A stretch of 64,000 bases of DNA from an uncultured Clostridia bacterium (GTDB taxonomy: Bacteria > Bacillota > Clostridia > UBA1381 > UBA9506). Shown one piece after another: positions 39,980 through 49,666 of the stretch (position 1 is its first letter; every line of letters begins with the position of its first letter). The stretch covers positions 88,694-152,693 of the forward strand of contig CAKSBF010000005.1 in NCBI GenBank assembly GCA_934438075.1. The letters are read 5' to 3'. The notes under the pieces are model-generated. The model was not told where the DNA came from. It did not search any database and was given only the letters and a program-made list of their open reading frames with translations. A program made the translations under genes and the position numbers.

Positions 39980-40888
39980 TTATCCCTTAATGGAACCAAT
40001 CATTACTCCCTTTACAAAATATCTCTGTACAAAGGGATATATAATCAGCACCGGCACAACAGAAACAACGATGAGAGAATATTTCAAAAGTTCACTGAGA
40101 CCCTCTTTTGCCTCCATCAGTTCAGCGTCCATAATCATATCGCTGTTGACCTGATTCACAATCAGAATCTCGCGCAAAATAATCTGAAGCGGAAACAACT
40201 TTTTATTCGTCAGGTACAAAAATGCATTAAAATAGTCATTCCAGTGCGCAATTGCATAATAAAGCGTAATAACTGCAATAATTGCCTTGGAAAGCGGCAA
40301 AACCATGCGTACAAAGAACCCAAAGTCACTGCATCCGTCAATCTGCGACGCCTCCAAAAGCTCCTTCGGTATATTGGAGCGGAAAAACGTCCGCGTAATA
40401 ATCATGTTATATACCGAAACAGCACCGGGAATTACCATGGCCCAAACAGTATTCAGCAAATGCAGATTTGACATTAACATGTAAGTTGGTATCATGCCGC
40501 CGCTGAATATCATAGTGAAACTGAACAACATCATAATCAGGTTTCCCCCCGGCATATCCTGCCTTGAAAGCGGATACGCCGCGCAAACCGTCAGAAGGAC
40601 ATTAATAGAGGTACCAAGCACGACATAAAACACCGAATTGAAAAAGCTGCGCACAATACTGTCATTTTCAAAAACTGCTTCATAACCTGCAAGACTAAAG
40701 TCAACCGGCCACAAATAAACCTTACCGGCCACCACAGCCGATGCTGATGAAAAGGATGCCGCAAGTACGTACAGGAGCGGAACGGCAATCAGTGCAAAAA
40801 CAATCCACAATATCACATTTACGGTAAAGTAAAAGACCCGGTCTTCGCGCGAATCTTTCACTCGCCGTGATTTCTTCCCGATTACCAT
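39980..40888 (-). CDS. ABC sugar transporter permease (YtcP/LplC-like)
   Basis: Encodes 302 aa with six membrane helices. LLEASQIDGCSDFGFFVRMV is the EAA loop that docks on the ATPase, and PLSRQDMPGGNLIMMLFSF and GGMIPTYMLMSNLHLLNTVW are typical of the LplC/YtcP branch of CUT1 permeases. These import complex oligosaccharides such as rhamnogalacturonan fragments in Bacillus. It overlaps the partner permease upstream by seven bases. No ATPase gene is present here; CUT1 systems often share a general MsmK-type ATPase encoded elsewhere. Confidence 0.9.
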   Translation of the reverse strand: MVIGKKSRRVKDSREDRVFYFTVNVILWIVFALIAVPLLYVLAASFSSASAVVAGKVYLWPVDFSLAGYEAVFENDSIVRSFFNSVFYVVLGTSINVLLTVCAAYPLSRQDMPGGNLIMMLFSFTMIFSGGMIPTYMLMSNLHLLNTVWAMVIPGAVSVYNMIITRTFFRSNIPKELLEASQIDGCSDFGFFVRMVLPLSKAIIAVITLYYAIAHWNDYFNAFLYLTNKKLFPLQIILREILIVNQVNSDMIMDAELMEAKEGLSELLKYSLIVVSVVPVLIIYPFVQRYFVKGVMIGSIKG

Positions 40889-41829
40889 AAACTTTCTTCG
40901 CCTACCTTCTTTGAAATTTTATTAACGGTGCAAATCAAAATAAGGTTAATCACACTGTTAAACAAGTCTACTGCCGTACCATAGGAATAGTTGCCGTTGG
41001 AACCCAAACCGATCTTATATACGTAAGTAGAAATAACTTCACTGTATGAAATATTAAAGCTGTTCTGCATAATTAACGTTTTGGTATAACCCACACTCAT
41101 GATCTGTCCGCAGCGCATAATCAGCAAAATGACCATGGTTGGATAGATGGTCGGCAAATCAATATGCAGCACACGCTGAAACCGCGAAGCTCCGTCTATT
41201 TGCGCAGCCTCGTGCAGCCCCGGATCCGCGTTGGAGAGCGCCGCAACATAGATGATAGAGCTCCAGCCCACATTCTGCCACACGCCTGACCAGACATACA
41301 AATGATAAAATGCCGTCGGTATTCCTAAAATATTAGGCGCCTCTTTGCCAAACAAGCTCTTGTATAAGCTCCCGTAGGTGCCCACCAAAGGGTTGAACAG
41401 CTGACACATCATGCCGACAAGTACCACCAAAGAGATGAAGTGCGGAAGATAGGTCACTGTCTGTACCAACTTTTTAAAACGTTCACACCTCACACAGTTA
41501 AGAGCCAAAGCAAAAATAACCGCCGCCGGGATACTGGTCACTAAGGAATAAATTGACAAAACCAGTGTATTTCTTAAAACCTGCGCAAACTGATAACTCT
41601 TAAAAAACTTTAAAAAATATTTCATTCCCACAAAGCGGCTGCCCCAAATGCCTTTCGCAGGGCTGTAATCTTTAAATGCAATTTGAATCCCGAACATTGG
41701 CACGTAATGAAATAAAATTAAATATGTAAGCGGCAAAAGCAATAGAGCATACAGCTGCCATGACTTCGCCATACGCCTCCAAAGGCCGTTTCTTTTTTCA
41801 GACAAGGCTGAACTGATATTGGGTTTCAT
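40882..41829 (-). CDS. ABC sugar transporter permease (YteP/LplB-like)
   Basis: Encodes 315 aa with six membrane helices. LYALLLLPLTYLILFHYVPM opens the first helix and HEAAQIDGASRFQRVLHIDL is the EAA loop. GIQIAFKDYSPAKGIWGS and WSSIIYVAALSNADPGLHEA are characteristic of the LplB/YteP branch. With the LplC-like permease and the YtcQ-like lipoprotein it forms an importer for a pectin-type oligosaccharide. It lies 27 bp after the binding-protein gene. Confidence 0.9.
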   Translation of the reverse strand: MKPNISSALSEKRNGLWRRMAKSWQLYALLLLPLTYLILFHYVPMFGIQIAFKDYSPAKGIWGSRFVGMKYFLKFFKSYQFAQVLRNTLVLSIYSLVTSIPAAVIFALALNCVRCERFKKLVQTVTYLPHFISLVVLVGMMCQLFNPLVGTYGSLYKSLFGKEAPNILGIPTAFYHLYVWSGVWQNVGWSSIIYVAALSNADPGLHEAAQIDGASRFQRVLHIDLPTIYPTMVILLIMRCGQIMSVGYTKTLIMQNSFNISYSEVISTYVYKIGLGSNGNYSYGTAVDLFNSVINLILICTVNKISKKVGEESLW

Positions 41830-41856
41830 GATAACATCCTTTCACAAAGGTAGACT

Positions 41857-43521
41857 TTAGCGATTATCCCGATCATACGCTGCCTGAGCAATGGTGAGAG
41901 CTTCAGGAAGGCCGATATTTTCCAGTTCGGCAAGATAGGAATCCCACTTTTCCTCTACATCCTCATAACCGGTAATAAATTTCGTTATTTGTTCTTCCAT
42001 ATAGTTCTGAGCCGTTACCACAATCTCATTATAGGTATCAAGCTCATCTTGCGTAAAGTTTAAGCGACCTATCGTTTTCTTTGGGATATAATCAATCAGC
42101 TTTTCCACGGCTTCGGCCTTTGCCTTACGCGCAACATCATTATCAGCAACGATACCTGCTGCAACCTCATAGGTACGGAAACCCAAATCCAAACTCCAAT
42201 TGGAAGACTGTATACTCTGGGTATCCAAAAGCGGCTTAATCATCGGCTTATATCCCAAAAATTCAAACAGCGAATGATCATTTTCATCCGGTTCCAGCCA
42301 GTCAACACCCTTTTCGCCCCAGTGAGACCAAATCGTCATTTCTTCTTTGCACATTAAATCTCCGATACGAAAGGCCGCTTCCGGATTTTTACATTTTGCT
42401 GTAATAGCATAATATACAGATGGCAGCGACGGCGTATACCAAACGCCCATATTTTTCCCGCGTCCGGTCAGCGTTACTGCCGCATAGTCAGCGCGCCTCG
42501 GCGAAGATGCCGGCACAAGGCTGGGTGAAGTCCATACAAAGGAGCCGATTTTATTTTCTTCAGAAGCAAGCATTGTTTTCAGCTGCGCCCGATCCGAGGT
42601 AAAAGAGATCGGTGAAAAAGCACCGTTCACACACAAATCGCGCAGATACTTTACTCCCTCTTTCCACTCATCGGTCGTATACGCAAAGCGCAATTTGCCG
42701 TTTGAAGAAAGATTTAGATTATCCGCTCCCACTTCAAACGGAATAAATGCCTGAAGAATCGTCCATACTCCGTACTTATAGGAATCATCCATCAGCGGAA
42801 TTTCATCCTGTATGCCGTTGTGGTTTAAATCCTTGCCGACAAACGCCATTAATGCGTCACGATATTCTTCTAAAGTAACGGGGACATCCATGCCCAATTC
42901 GTCCAGCCACGGCTTATAAATCCACGGCAAGCGGACAAATTCGTTTTGCAGAGTTTCATTATAGGAAATAACCGTATAGATATTGCCGTCTGCGGAAGTT
43001 AGGTACTTCAGCAAATTCTTTTCCTTTGTTCTCTCAAGCGCCTCTTTGATATAGTAAGAAGAATGTTCATAATACTGATTTAACGGGACCAGCATACCGC
43101 TTTGTCCATAAGTCGAACACAAAGCAGGGGTGAGACCCGAAATGATAACATCAGGAATATCGCTTCCTCCCGAATTCATCATCAGGTTAATTTTTGTCTG
43201 GATGTCGGCTGCCGGCACAATGTCAAATTCCATATCAACATTTCCGTACTCCTCCAGCTTTTTGGTGTACGAATTTTCCTTATAATCCGCAACTCCGGCA
43301 TTTTGCGCTATCATATAACGAAGCGTAACCGGTTCCTTACAAATCGGAAACTCACCCGGTGGATTAAGATTTTCGTCCATCACATAGGAAGAATCGTTAT
43401 TGTTTATGCCGTCTTGGTTGTTGCCGCAGCCAGAAGCCAACATAGAAACGGATAACAAACAGCACATTGCTAACGCAATTTTTTTGTTACATTTCCTGAA
43501 ACTGCTATTTTCTTTTTTCAT
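41857..43521 (-). CDS. extracellular solute-binding lipoprotein (YtcQ/LplA-like)
   Basis: Encodes 554 aa. The signal peptide ends in the lipobox SMLASGC (Cys near residue 32). The mature protein is a large periplasmic-type binding fold of the LplA/YtcQ group: VTLRYMIAQNAGVADYKENS, MMNSGGSDIPDVIISGLTP, GVWTILQAFIPFEVGADNLN and WSHWGEKGVDWLEPDENDHS, rich in Trp and Tyr for carbohydrate stacking. It is the first gene of the minus-strand locus operon. ATG at 43521 follows AAAGGAG. An activator-type promoter with a conserved 32-bp element lies at 43549-43603. Confidence 0.9.
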   Translation of the reverse strand: MKKENSSFRKCNKKIALAMCCLLSVSMLASGCGNNQDGINNNDSSYVMDENLNPPGEFPICKEPVTLRYMIAQNAGVADYKENSYTKKLEEYGNVDMEFDIVPAADIQTKINLMMNSGGSDIPDVIISGLTPALCSTYGQSGMLVPLNQYYEHSSYYIKEALERTKEKNLLKYLTSADGNIYTVISYNETLQNEFVRLPWIYKPWLDELGMDVPVTLEEYRDALMAFVGKDLNHNGIQDEIPLMDDSYKYGVWTILQAFIPFEVGADNLNLSSNGKLRFAYTTDEWKEGVKYLRDLCVNGAFSPISFTSDRAQLKTMLASEENKIGSFVWTSPSLVPASSPRRADYAAVTLTGRGKNMGVWYTPSLPSVYYAITAKCKNPEAAFRIGDLMCKEEMTIWSHWGEKGVDWLEPDENDHSLFEFLGYKPMIKPLLDTQSIQSSNWSLDLGFRTYEVAAGIVADNDVARKAKAEAVEKLIDYIPKKTIGRLNFTQDELDTYNEIVVTAQNYMEEQITKFITGYEDVEEKWDSYLAELENIGLPEALTIAQAAYDRDNR

Positions 43522-43548
43522 ATCATTGCTCCTTTCATCTTTGTTTTT

Positions 43549-43603
43549 ATCATCTCATAGCATACATTTATTTTCAAGTTGAATATCCGGAAAAAAGAAT
43601 GAA
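43549..43603 (-). promoter_or_regulatory. promoter A of the polysaccharide locus with 32-bp element
   Basis: On the minus strand, TTCATTCT (43603-43596) begins a 32-bp element ending in the -35 TTGAAA (43577-43572). After 17 bp a weak -10 GATGAT (43554-43549) follows. The element is shared with promoters at 44593-44647 and 44712-44766, in each case abutting the -35, which is typical of activator sites. Confidence 0.8.
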
Positions 43604-43664
43604 TATTCTTACCTCTTGCCTTTTCCGGCACAAAAAGCGGTATTTGACTGCCTTTTCTCTTGTT

Positions 43665-44514
43665 TTACAAATTTAAAAGAATGATGGAAACGGTGCCGCA
43701 TAAATATCCGAGTAACTGCTTTTTAGATAATCTTTCCCGATATACAAGCAACGAAACAATAAAGGTCACAACCATCCCCCCGGCAGAAACCAACGGAAAC
43801 AAAATCGCAGTCGGCAAAATCCCAATTAAAATCATCACCAGTAAGCTGTCCAAACCGTTTACAATTCCATGAACCGGTGCGTAACACACAGCTGACAAAA
43901 TCTTGCTTCACTTTTTTGTTTTTATAGATGCCCGCAATGAATGCCACAACCGTAACAAACAACGATGCAAGCACCATAAATTCATTCTTGTAAAGCTCCT
44001 CAAAACGAAGCTGCTGCATTTTCTGTACGGGCGAACACATACCGTTTCCAATAAAACCGATAATCGTCCAAAAGACCCAAGAGCGTGAAATTTTCATCTG
44101 CTCATTTTTCGTGTTGACCAGAAACAGGGAGACAAAAAGCAAAATAATACCAACATAGCCAAACGAACTGATTCTTTCCTTGAAAAAGACAATACCGAAC
44201 AAGGCAGGAATAATCAAAGAGCATTGCAAAATCAGCATAGAAATTGAAAGTGAGCCGCGGCAAACAGAGTTGGTGCCTCCAAATAATGACATACAGTAAA
44301 CCATGCCGTAAGCCAACGAATATGGCAAAAGCTCTTTCCGAAAGCTGAGCGCACCGCCTGAGCTCAGTAAAAAGAACAGCATGGCAAAAACCGACACAAG
44401 GGAGGTATACAAAAACAGGTTGGTATTTTCTCTTGTTTTTAATTGGTACTGCTTTAAAATCAAACTCTGAGACACGGTTGTAACGATCACCAGCCCCACT
44501 AATAAATACGCCAC
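43665..44514 (-). pseudogene. DMT/EamA-type transporter, frameshifted
   Basis: The gene starts with GTG at 44514 after GGAGGAGTAATTAC (MAYLLVGLVIVTTVSQSLIL) and reads as a multi-helix transporter of the drug/metabolite family through GIYKNKKVKQD. Near 43897-43912 the frame breaks. The proper end continues in another frame as LSAVCYAPVHGIVNGL, ILPTAILFPLVSAGGM and KKQLLGYLCGTVSIILLNL. Joined, it is about 282 aa with ten helices, the normal EamA size. The break is next to GATTTTG and may be a real one-base change or a sequencing error. It lies between two activator-type promoters. Confidence 0.8.
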
Positions 44515-44592
44515 GTAATTACTCCTCCAAAATAATAATTGCATCGACAGAACACAAACAGGCTTGATATGCTCCATCCTCTGCTTATATTC

Positions 44593-44647
44593 ATCGTACG
44601 TTAATACCGTCCTTTTTTCAAGTGGAATATAATGTAAACAGAATGAA
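44593..44647 (-). promoter_or_regulatory. promoter B of the DMT transporter with 32-bp element
   Basis: On the minus strand TTCATTCT (44647-44640) begins a 32-bp element ending in TTGAAA (44621-44616). After 17 bp comes TACGAT (44598-44593). Geometry is identical to promoter A. Confidence 0.8.
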
Positions 44648-44711
44648 TTTTCTGACTTTGTGCCGTTTTTTGTCCGTAAATGAGGAATTTAAATACTGTT
44701 TTGTCATTTTT

Positions 44712-44766
44712 TTCATTCTGATTTCCGTTCATTCAACTTGTTGCAGCAAACAAAATATGATATACT
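44712..44766 (+). promoter_or_regulatory. promoter C of the AraC-type regulator with 32-bp element
   Basis: TTCATTCT (44712-44719) begins a 32-bp element ending in the -35 TTGTTG (44738-44743); after 17 bp comes TATACT (44761-44766). It is a third copy, in the opposite orientation to A and B, pointing at autoregulation. Confidence 0.8.
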
Positions 44767-44813
44767 TGTTATAATAAACTGAAAGTGATTTTAAAGTCAT
44801 AGAGGTGTTTGGT

Positions 44814-46931
44814 TTGAAGATAAAGAATCTTTCCGATAAAATGCTGCTTCGATATATGCTGCGTTATATCGTGTTTGTCGTGTTTTTAATGATATTAATT
44901 ATACCAATCTACTTGCAAAGTCTGTCCATTGTAAAAGAAAATCTTTCCGACCGTTTCCGTCAAGATATCGCAAGCGGAACACGGCTTTTAGAAAACGAAA
45001 TCTCTATCCAGCGTACAATTGCAGAACGTCTGAAGGTAAACCCCTCCATCCGTTCCCTGAGTGCACAAACTTCATTTTCAGATGCTTCGCAATATTACCC
45101 GCTCACTCAAACTTACAATTATTATAAAGATTTATTTGCGGGACTTTCTTTAAATTCAAATTCTTTATTGCTTTTTAAAAACAACGATATTGTCTTGGAG
45201 CAAGACAGAACATATGACAATGCCGCTCTATTTTACGGACAAACCTGGAATTTTGAAAATTACAGCTATGAGCAGCTCCGAAAACTTTTATTTTCACGTA
45301 CCTATTACGGTGAATTTGTAAACGGTCTGCATTTTAACGGAGCAAATGCCTACCGCAGCGGCAATCTGGTTTATGTGCTTACCTTTTCAACCGGTCCCAA
45401 AAGCATGGGCTGTGTTTTGGTATCCATTTATAATTCCAACGCGCTGCTGGAAAAATGCGGTTTGGACAAACTGCGAAACACAGCGCAAATCAGTATCAGT
45501 GATTTAGAAGGGAACTCCCTTTATAATTCCGGCGAGGTCCAAAAACGCAGCACAAATATCGAATATATCTCTCCCAACTTAAATTTAAAATTTAATGTAA
45601 GCATCCCCGACAGCTACTTCACCGCACTAACCAGGAAAGTATTGCGTACCATTTATATTTACATTATAACGGCTCTTCTCCTCGGAGTATGCGCGGCAAT
45701 CTTTTTTGCCTATCGTCAGTTTAAGCCGCTCGCCCGTTTAGTTGATTATGCAGGCACGGTTGCCCAGTCGTCAGGCGCGCATGAAAACAATGCTTACTCG
45801 GTAATTAAAAGCAGCATTGACATGTTAAAGCGGGAACACAGCGAAGCAAACCACAAGCTTGCCGATACTTTATTCACCAACCTCGTTATAAAAGGGCTTT
45901 CCGATGCGGAATATAAGACGTTAGAACAAAACATTGATTTTGACGGATATTATCTGGTTCTTCTAAGGAACAATGATGCGGAAAATTTTTATTGGTTGGA
46001 CGAAATTTTTTCACAATTGCAAACAAACCACATTCAAAGCCAATATCAAACCATTATCAATGAAAAGAGCATTGTCATGTTGATGGAAGCTGATTTTGCC
46101 TGTCTCGGTCGTCTGAAAAATATGCTGTTTCAAATCATTACCACCGAAAAATGGAAACTGAAACTTGCCGTCAGCGGTCCCAGAACCTCTCTGCGCGAGG
46201 TTACGGATGTATATCGTCAATTAAAAGATGTCATCCGCTACCTCGACAGCAGCTTCTTTATTTTTTTAGATGACCTGCAGGGCGACAGTCAGACAGAGCT
46301 TCTGTACGAAATGACCTCTAAGCACGAACTGTATGAACATATCCGCAACGGCGATGCACTTCTGGCAAATAAAATTGTATATGAACAATGGTATAACCTT
46401 TCAGAAAACCCACGTCTGAGCAATGACATTGAACAGCTTTTTTATTTGCAGGATACCATTCTTGCGCAGGCATCCAAGGACTCAGGCTATGAAGGCTCTC
46501 TTCCGGAATTTAACCCCGAAGCTTCGGTTTTAGAACTTGCATTTCTAATTACAGAAGGAATTGACGAAATCATTGCTTATATTAACGAGAATAAAAGGTC
46601 CGTTGACCACCGAACAGAGGAAATTTTGGACTTTATAGACAGAAATTACCGCAACTCCAGATTTTACATGCAGGATATTGCCGACCACTTTTCCCTTTCA
46701 CCAAAAACAATAGGCCAAATGGTGAAAAACATCACCGGCATGCGCTATTCCAACTATATCGGAAAGCTGCGAATTGACTATGCGGAGAAATTGCTTCGCG
46801 AAACAAATATTCCAATTAACGACGTAGCCTCCTCTTCAGGTTTTGATTCCTCCAATGCATTTTATAAGGCATTTAAAAAGGCGTATTACGTATCGCCAAG
46901 CCAGTACCGAAGTAACCGCTACCAGGCATAG
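44814..46931 (+). CDS. membrane-anchored AraC-family transcriptional regulator
   Basis: Encodes 705 aa. One membrane helix lies near residues 15-36 (YIVFVVFLMILIIPIYLQ) and a second near 278-300 (IYIYIITALLLGVCAAIFF), with about 240 extracellular residues between them as a sensor. A linker region of about 300 residues precedes an AraC HTH pair (about 605-705: FYMQDIADHFSLSPKTIGQM and NDVASSSGFDSSNAFYKAF). This is the YtdP/YesN-associated architecture that senses a sugar outside the cell. TTG at 44814 follows AGAGGTG by six bases. It probably activates the adjacent locus through the shared 32-bp element. Confidence 0.85.
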   Translation: MKIKNLSDKMLLRYMLRYIVFVVFLMILIIPIYLQSLSIVKENLSDRFRQDIASGTRLLENEISIQRTIAERLKVNPSIRSLSAQTSFSDASQYYPLTQTYNYYKDLFAGLSLNSNSLLLFKNNDIVLEQDRTYDNAALFYGQTWNFENYSYEQLRKLLFSRTYYGEFVNGLHFNGANAYRSGNLVYVLTFSTGPKSMGCVLVSIYNSNALLEKCGLDKLRNTAQISISDLEGNSLYNSGEVQKRSTNIEYISPNLNLKFNVSIPDSYFTALTRKVLRTIYIYIITALLLGVCAAIFFAYRQFKPLARLVDYAGTVAQSSGAHENNAYSVIKSSIDMLKREHSEANHKLADTLFTNLVIKGLSDAEYKTLEQNIDFDGYYLVLLRNNDAENFYWLDEIFSQLQTNHIQSQYQTIINEKSIVMLMEADFACLGRLKNMLFQIITTEKWKLKLAVSGPRTSLREVTDVYRQLKDVIRYLDSSFFIFLDDLQGDSQTELLYEMTSKHELYEHIRNGDALLANKIVYEQWYNLSENPRLSNDIEQLFYLQDTILAQASKDSGYEGSLPEFNPEASVLELAFLITEGIDEIIAYINENKRSVDHRTEEILDFIDRNYRNSRFYMQDIADHFSLSPKTIGQMVKNITGMRYSNYIGKLRIDYAEKLLRETNIPINDVASSSGFDSSNAFYKAFKKAYYVSPSQYRSNRYQA

Positions 46932-46944
46932 CGCTAAAAAAATT

Positions 46945-46988
46945 AACAGCAGCCGAAGAAATCTTATCCCATTCTTCGACTGCTGTTG
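46945..46988 (+). terminator. terminator of the AraC-type regulator gene
   Basis: AACAGCAG plus CGAAGAA pair with TTCTTCG plus CTGCTGTT (15 bp in two arms separated by a single mismatch), followed by GTTTGTG. It lies 14 bases after the stop. Confidence 0.7.
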
Positions 46989-47043
46989 TTTGTGTATAAA
47001 GAATAAATACATGGTACCTTTCCACCCACTGTCTCTGTGACAT

Positions 47044-47089
47044 AAAAAGGGCACTTGCCAAAACCTCTATTTGCTTTGACAAATGCCCC
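47044..47089 (-). terminator. terminator of fhs
   Basis: On the minus strand GGGCATTTG (47088-47080) pairs with CAAGTGCCC (47057-47049) and is followed by TTTTT (47048-47044). Confidence 0.8.
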
Positions 47090-47104
47090 GATACAATTTC
47101 TTGA

Positions 47105-48775
47105 TTAAAATAACCCTGAAATAATGCCGTTTTCATCAACATCAATATTGCAGGCAGCAGGTTTCTTCGGAAGCCCCGGCATGGTCATAATGCTTCCCGT
47201 TAAAACGGTCACAAAGCCTGCCCCGGCATATGCTTTTACCTCTTTTACCGAAACGGTGAATCCACTGGGCCGTCCCAGGAGATTTGGATCGTCTGACAAA
47301 GAATACTGCGTTTTCGCCATGCATATCGGCAACTGTCCATAACCATTTTTCTCCAGCGTTGCAATTTGTTTTTCTGCCGCTGCGCTGTATGTCACGCCAT
47401 CTCCGCCATAAATTTCCTTCACAATAGTTTCTATTTTTTCTTTAATCGGAAGTTTTTCATCATAAATCGGCGCAAAATTACTTTGCGAACCATCAACCAT
47501 GACGGTCAGCTTTTCTGCCAGTTCCCGGCCGCCCTCACCGCCATTTGCAAAAACATCACTTAACGCAAACTCCGCACCTTGTTTTTTACAATATTCCTCT
47601 ATCATTGCAATCTCTGCATCCGTATCCGTGCCAAATTTATTAATCGCAACCAACACATCTAAATGATATTTGCGCATATTTTCAATATGCTTGCCCAAAT
47701 TTTCGATTCCCGCCGCAAGCGCCGGCAGATTTTCCGCTGCCAGATCCTGTTTTGCTACTCCGCCGTTATATTTCAGTGCGCGTACGGTTGCCACAATAAC
47801 AACAGCAGAGGGTTTCAAACCTGCCGCGCGGCATTTGATATCCAAAAACTTTTCTGCACCAAGATCAGCACCAAAACCAGCCTCCGTAATAACATAATCT
47901 GCCAGTTTCAACGCTATTTTGGTTGCCTGAATACTGTTGCAGCCGTGCGCAATATTGGCAAACGGACCTCCATGCATCAGACAAGGCGTATTCTCCAAAG
48001 TCTGAACCAGATTCGGTTTTATTGCATCTTTCAGCAACGCAGCCATGGCTCCCTGTGCATTTAAATCCCCTGCCGTTACCTCTTCGCCGCTGTATGTATA
48101 ACCAACGATTACACGTGCCAAACGCCGTTTCAAATCTGTCAAATCGCTTGCCAGGCAAAGAATAGCCATCAATTCCGACGCAACCGTAATAACAAAACCA
48201 TCCTCCCGCGGCGTGCCGTTTATCTTGCCGCCAAGCCCGATAACAATATTTCTCAGCGCACGGTCATTCATGTCAAGAGCACGCGGGAAAATAACCCTTG
48301 TCGGGTCAATTCCCAGCTCGTTTCCCTGCTTGATGTGGTTATCTGTCAACGCACAGAGTAAATTATTTGCCGCTGTCAACGCATGCATATCGCCCGTAAA
48401 GTGCAGGTTAATATCCTCCATCGGTACTACCTGCGCATAGCCGCCGCCGGCGGCGCCTCCTTTTACTCCCATCACAGGCCCCAGAGATGGCTCACGCAAT
48501 GCAATCACCGCATTTTTGCCGATTTTTGCCATGGCCTGTCCCAAACCAACCGTTGTTGTAGTCTTACCCTCTCCTGCCGGCGTTGGATTAATCGCTGTTA
48601 CCAAAATCAGCTTTCCGTCCCTATTGTTCTTAACCCGACTCCATACTCCCGCAGAGAGTTTTGCCTTATATCTTCCATATTGTTCCAATTCTTCCTGCTT
48701 TATCCCCAATTTTTCCGCAATGTCAGTAATCGGAAGCATTTTTGCCTGTTGTGCAATTTCAATATCCGTCTGCAT
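47105..48775 (-). CDS. fhs: formate-tetrahydrofolate ligase
   Basis: Encodes 556 aa. LVTAINPTPAGEGKTTTTVG is the ATP-binding P-loop; LREPSLGPVMGVKGGAAGGG and HALTAANNLLCALTDNH are near-invariant in Fhs. LTGSIMTMPGLPKKPAACNI near the C-terminus is the family's end signature. The enzyme makes 10-formyl-THF from formate, ATP and THF, for purine synthesis or the acetyl-CoA pathway of anaerobes. ATG at 48775 follows GAGGAGGAAAATA; the longer reading has no ribosome site. Its first 17 bases overlap the end of the upstream tepA gene. Confidence 0.95.
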   Translation of the reverse strand: MQTDIEIAQQAKMLPITDIAEKLGIKQEELEQYGRYKAKLSAGVWSRVKNNRDGKLILVTAINPTPAGEGKTTTTVGLGQAMAKIGKNAVIALREPSLGPVMGVKGGAAGGGYAQVVPMEDINLHFTGDMHALTAANNLLCALTDNHIKQGNELGIDPTRVIFPRALDMNDRALRNIVIGLGGKINGTPREDGFVITVASELMAILCLASDLTDLKRRLARVIVGYTYSGEEVTAGDLNAQGAMAALLKDAIKPNLVQTLENTPCLMHGGPFANIAHGCNSIQATKIALKLADYVITEAGFGADLGAEKFLDIKCRAAGLKPSAVVIVATVRALKYNGGVAKQDLAAENLPALAAGIENLGKHIENMRKYHLDVLVAINKFGTDTDAEIAMIEEYCKKQGAEFALSDVFANGGEGGRELAEKLTVMVDGSQSNFAPIYDEKLPIKEKIETIVKEIYGGDGVTYSAAAEKQIATLEKNGYGQLPICMAKTQYSLSDDPNLLGRPSGFTVSVKEVKAYAGAGFVTVLTGSIMTMPGLPKKPAACNIDVDENGIISGLF

Positions 48776-49514
48776 TATTTTCCTCCTCAGCATTATCTTT
48801 TGTATCACTTTTATTTTTTTCTTCCGCAATCATCTGGTACAGGCAGGCAAGCGCATCCCGTATGCCGCCGATTTCATCAATTAAACCGCAGCGAACCGCC
48901 TCCGTTCCCATGATAATACAGCCCACATCATTTGCCATCTCGCCTGTTTTCATCATCAATTCTGTAAATTTTTCTTTGCTGATATGCGAGTTTTCCGTGA
49001 CAAAACGAACCACTCTATCCTGCATTTTATTAAAATACTCATAGGTCTGCGGCACACCGATAACCAAACCATTCATACGAATCGGGTGAATGGTCATAGT
49101 TGCAGACGGCGCAATAAATGAATGCTTCGATGACACAGCAAGCGGCACACCAATACTGTGTCCCCCTCCCAATACAAGGGACACTACCGGCTTTTTCATG
49201 CTCGCAAGCATTTCCGCAATCGCAAGCCCCGCCTCCACATCACCGCCAACTGTGTTTAAAATAACAATCAGTCCGTCAATGTTTTCATCCTCTTCTACCG
49301 AAACCAACAGAGGGATGACGTGTTCATATTTAGTGGTTTTATTTTGCGGCGGCAGCACCATATGCCCTTCAACCTGCCCGACAATAGTCAGACAATGAAT
49401 ATTCCCTTTAGAGTTACGTATACTGCTGCTGCCAAAGTTTTTAATGTTTTCGGAATTTTCTGCTGCCTGTGTGTTCTCTTCATTTTCTGTATTATTTTGA
49501 TATTGTATTTCCAT
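48759..49514 (-). CDS. tepA: ClpP-family (TepA/YmfB-type) serine peptidase
   Basis: Encodes 251 aa. IVILNTVGGDVEAGLAIAEM and VVSLVLGGGHSIGVPLAVSS carry the ClpP-fold oxyanion glycines and the catalytic Ser of GHSIG. FIAPSATMTIHPIRMNGLVI contains the catalytic His and ISKEKFTELMMKTGEM the acid region. This is the translocation-enhancing protein branch (TepA), not the processive ClpP of proteasome-like complexes. A charged N-terminal segment precedes the fold. ATG at 49514 follows AAAGGAGGAAGCTT. It overlaps fhs by 17 bases. Confidence 0.85.
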   Translation of the reverse strand: MEIQYQNNTENEENTQAAENSENIKNFGSSSIRNSKGNIHCLTIVGQVEGHMVLPPQNKTTKYEHVIPLLVSVEEDENIDGLIVILNTVGGDVEAGLAIAEMLASMKKPVVSLVLGGGHSIGVPLAVSSKHSFIAPSATMTIHPIRMNGLVIGVPQTYEYFNKMQDRVVRFVTENSHISKEKFTELMMKTGEMANDVGCIIMGTEAVRCGLIDEIGGIRDALACLYQMIAEEKNKSDTKDNAEEENNADGY

Positions 49515-49666
49515 AAGCTTCCTCCTTTTCGTCCTTTTTAGTATGGATGTAAAGGAAAAAAATATACAGACAACACACTGGCTTTCTGTTTGCATTCATC
49601 AAAAACATTTCTTTTATTTTCTCATATTTTGTAAAAAAAAGCAATCCCCAACACAAAATTAATTTT

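Noticed and set aside
40244..40788. Several open frames inside the permease genes
   Set aside because: They lie in other frames of well-conserved ABC permeases and have no ribosome site or family motif.
48759..49514. Housekeeping ClpP of the ClpXP protease
   Set aside because: The motif GHSIG, the charged N-terminal segment and the general sequence fit the TepA/YmfB branch; no clpX is adjacent.
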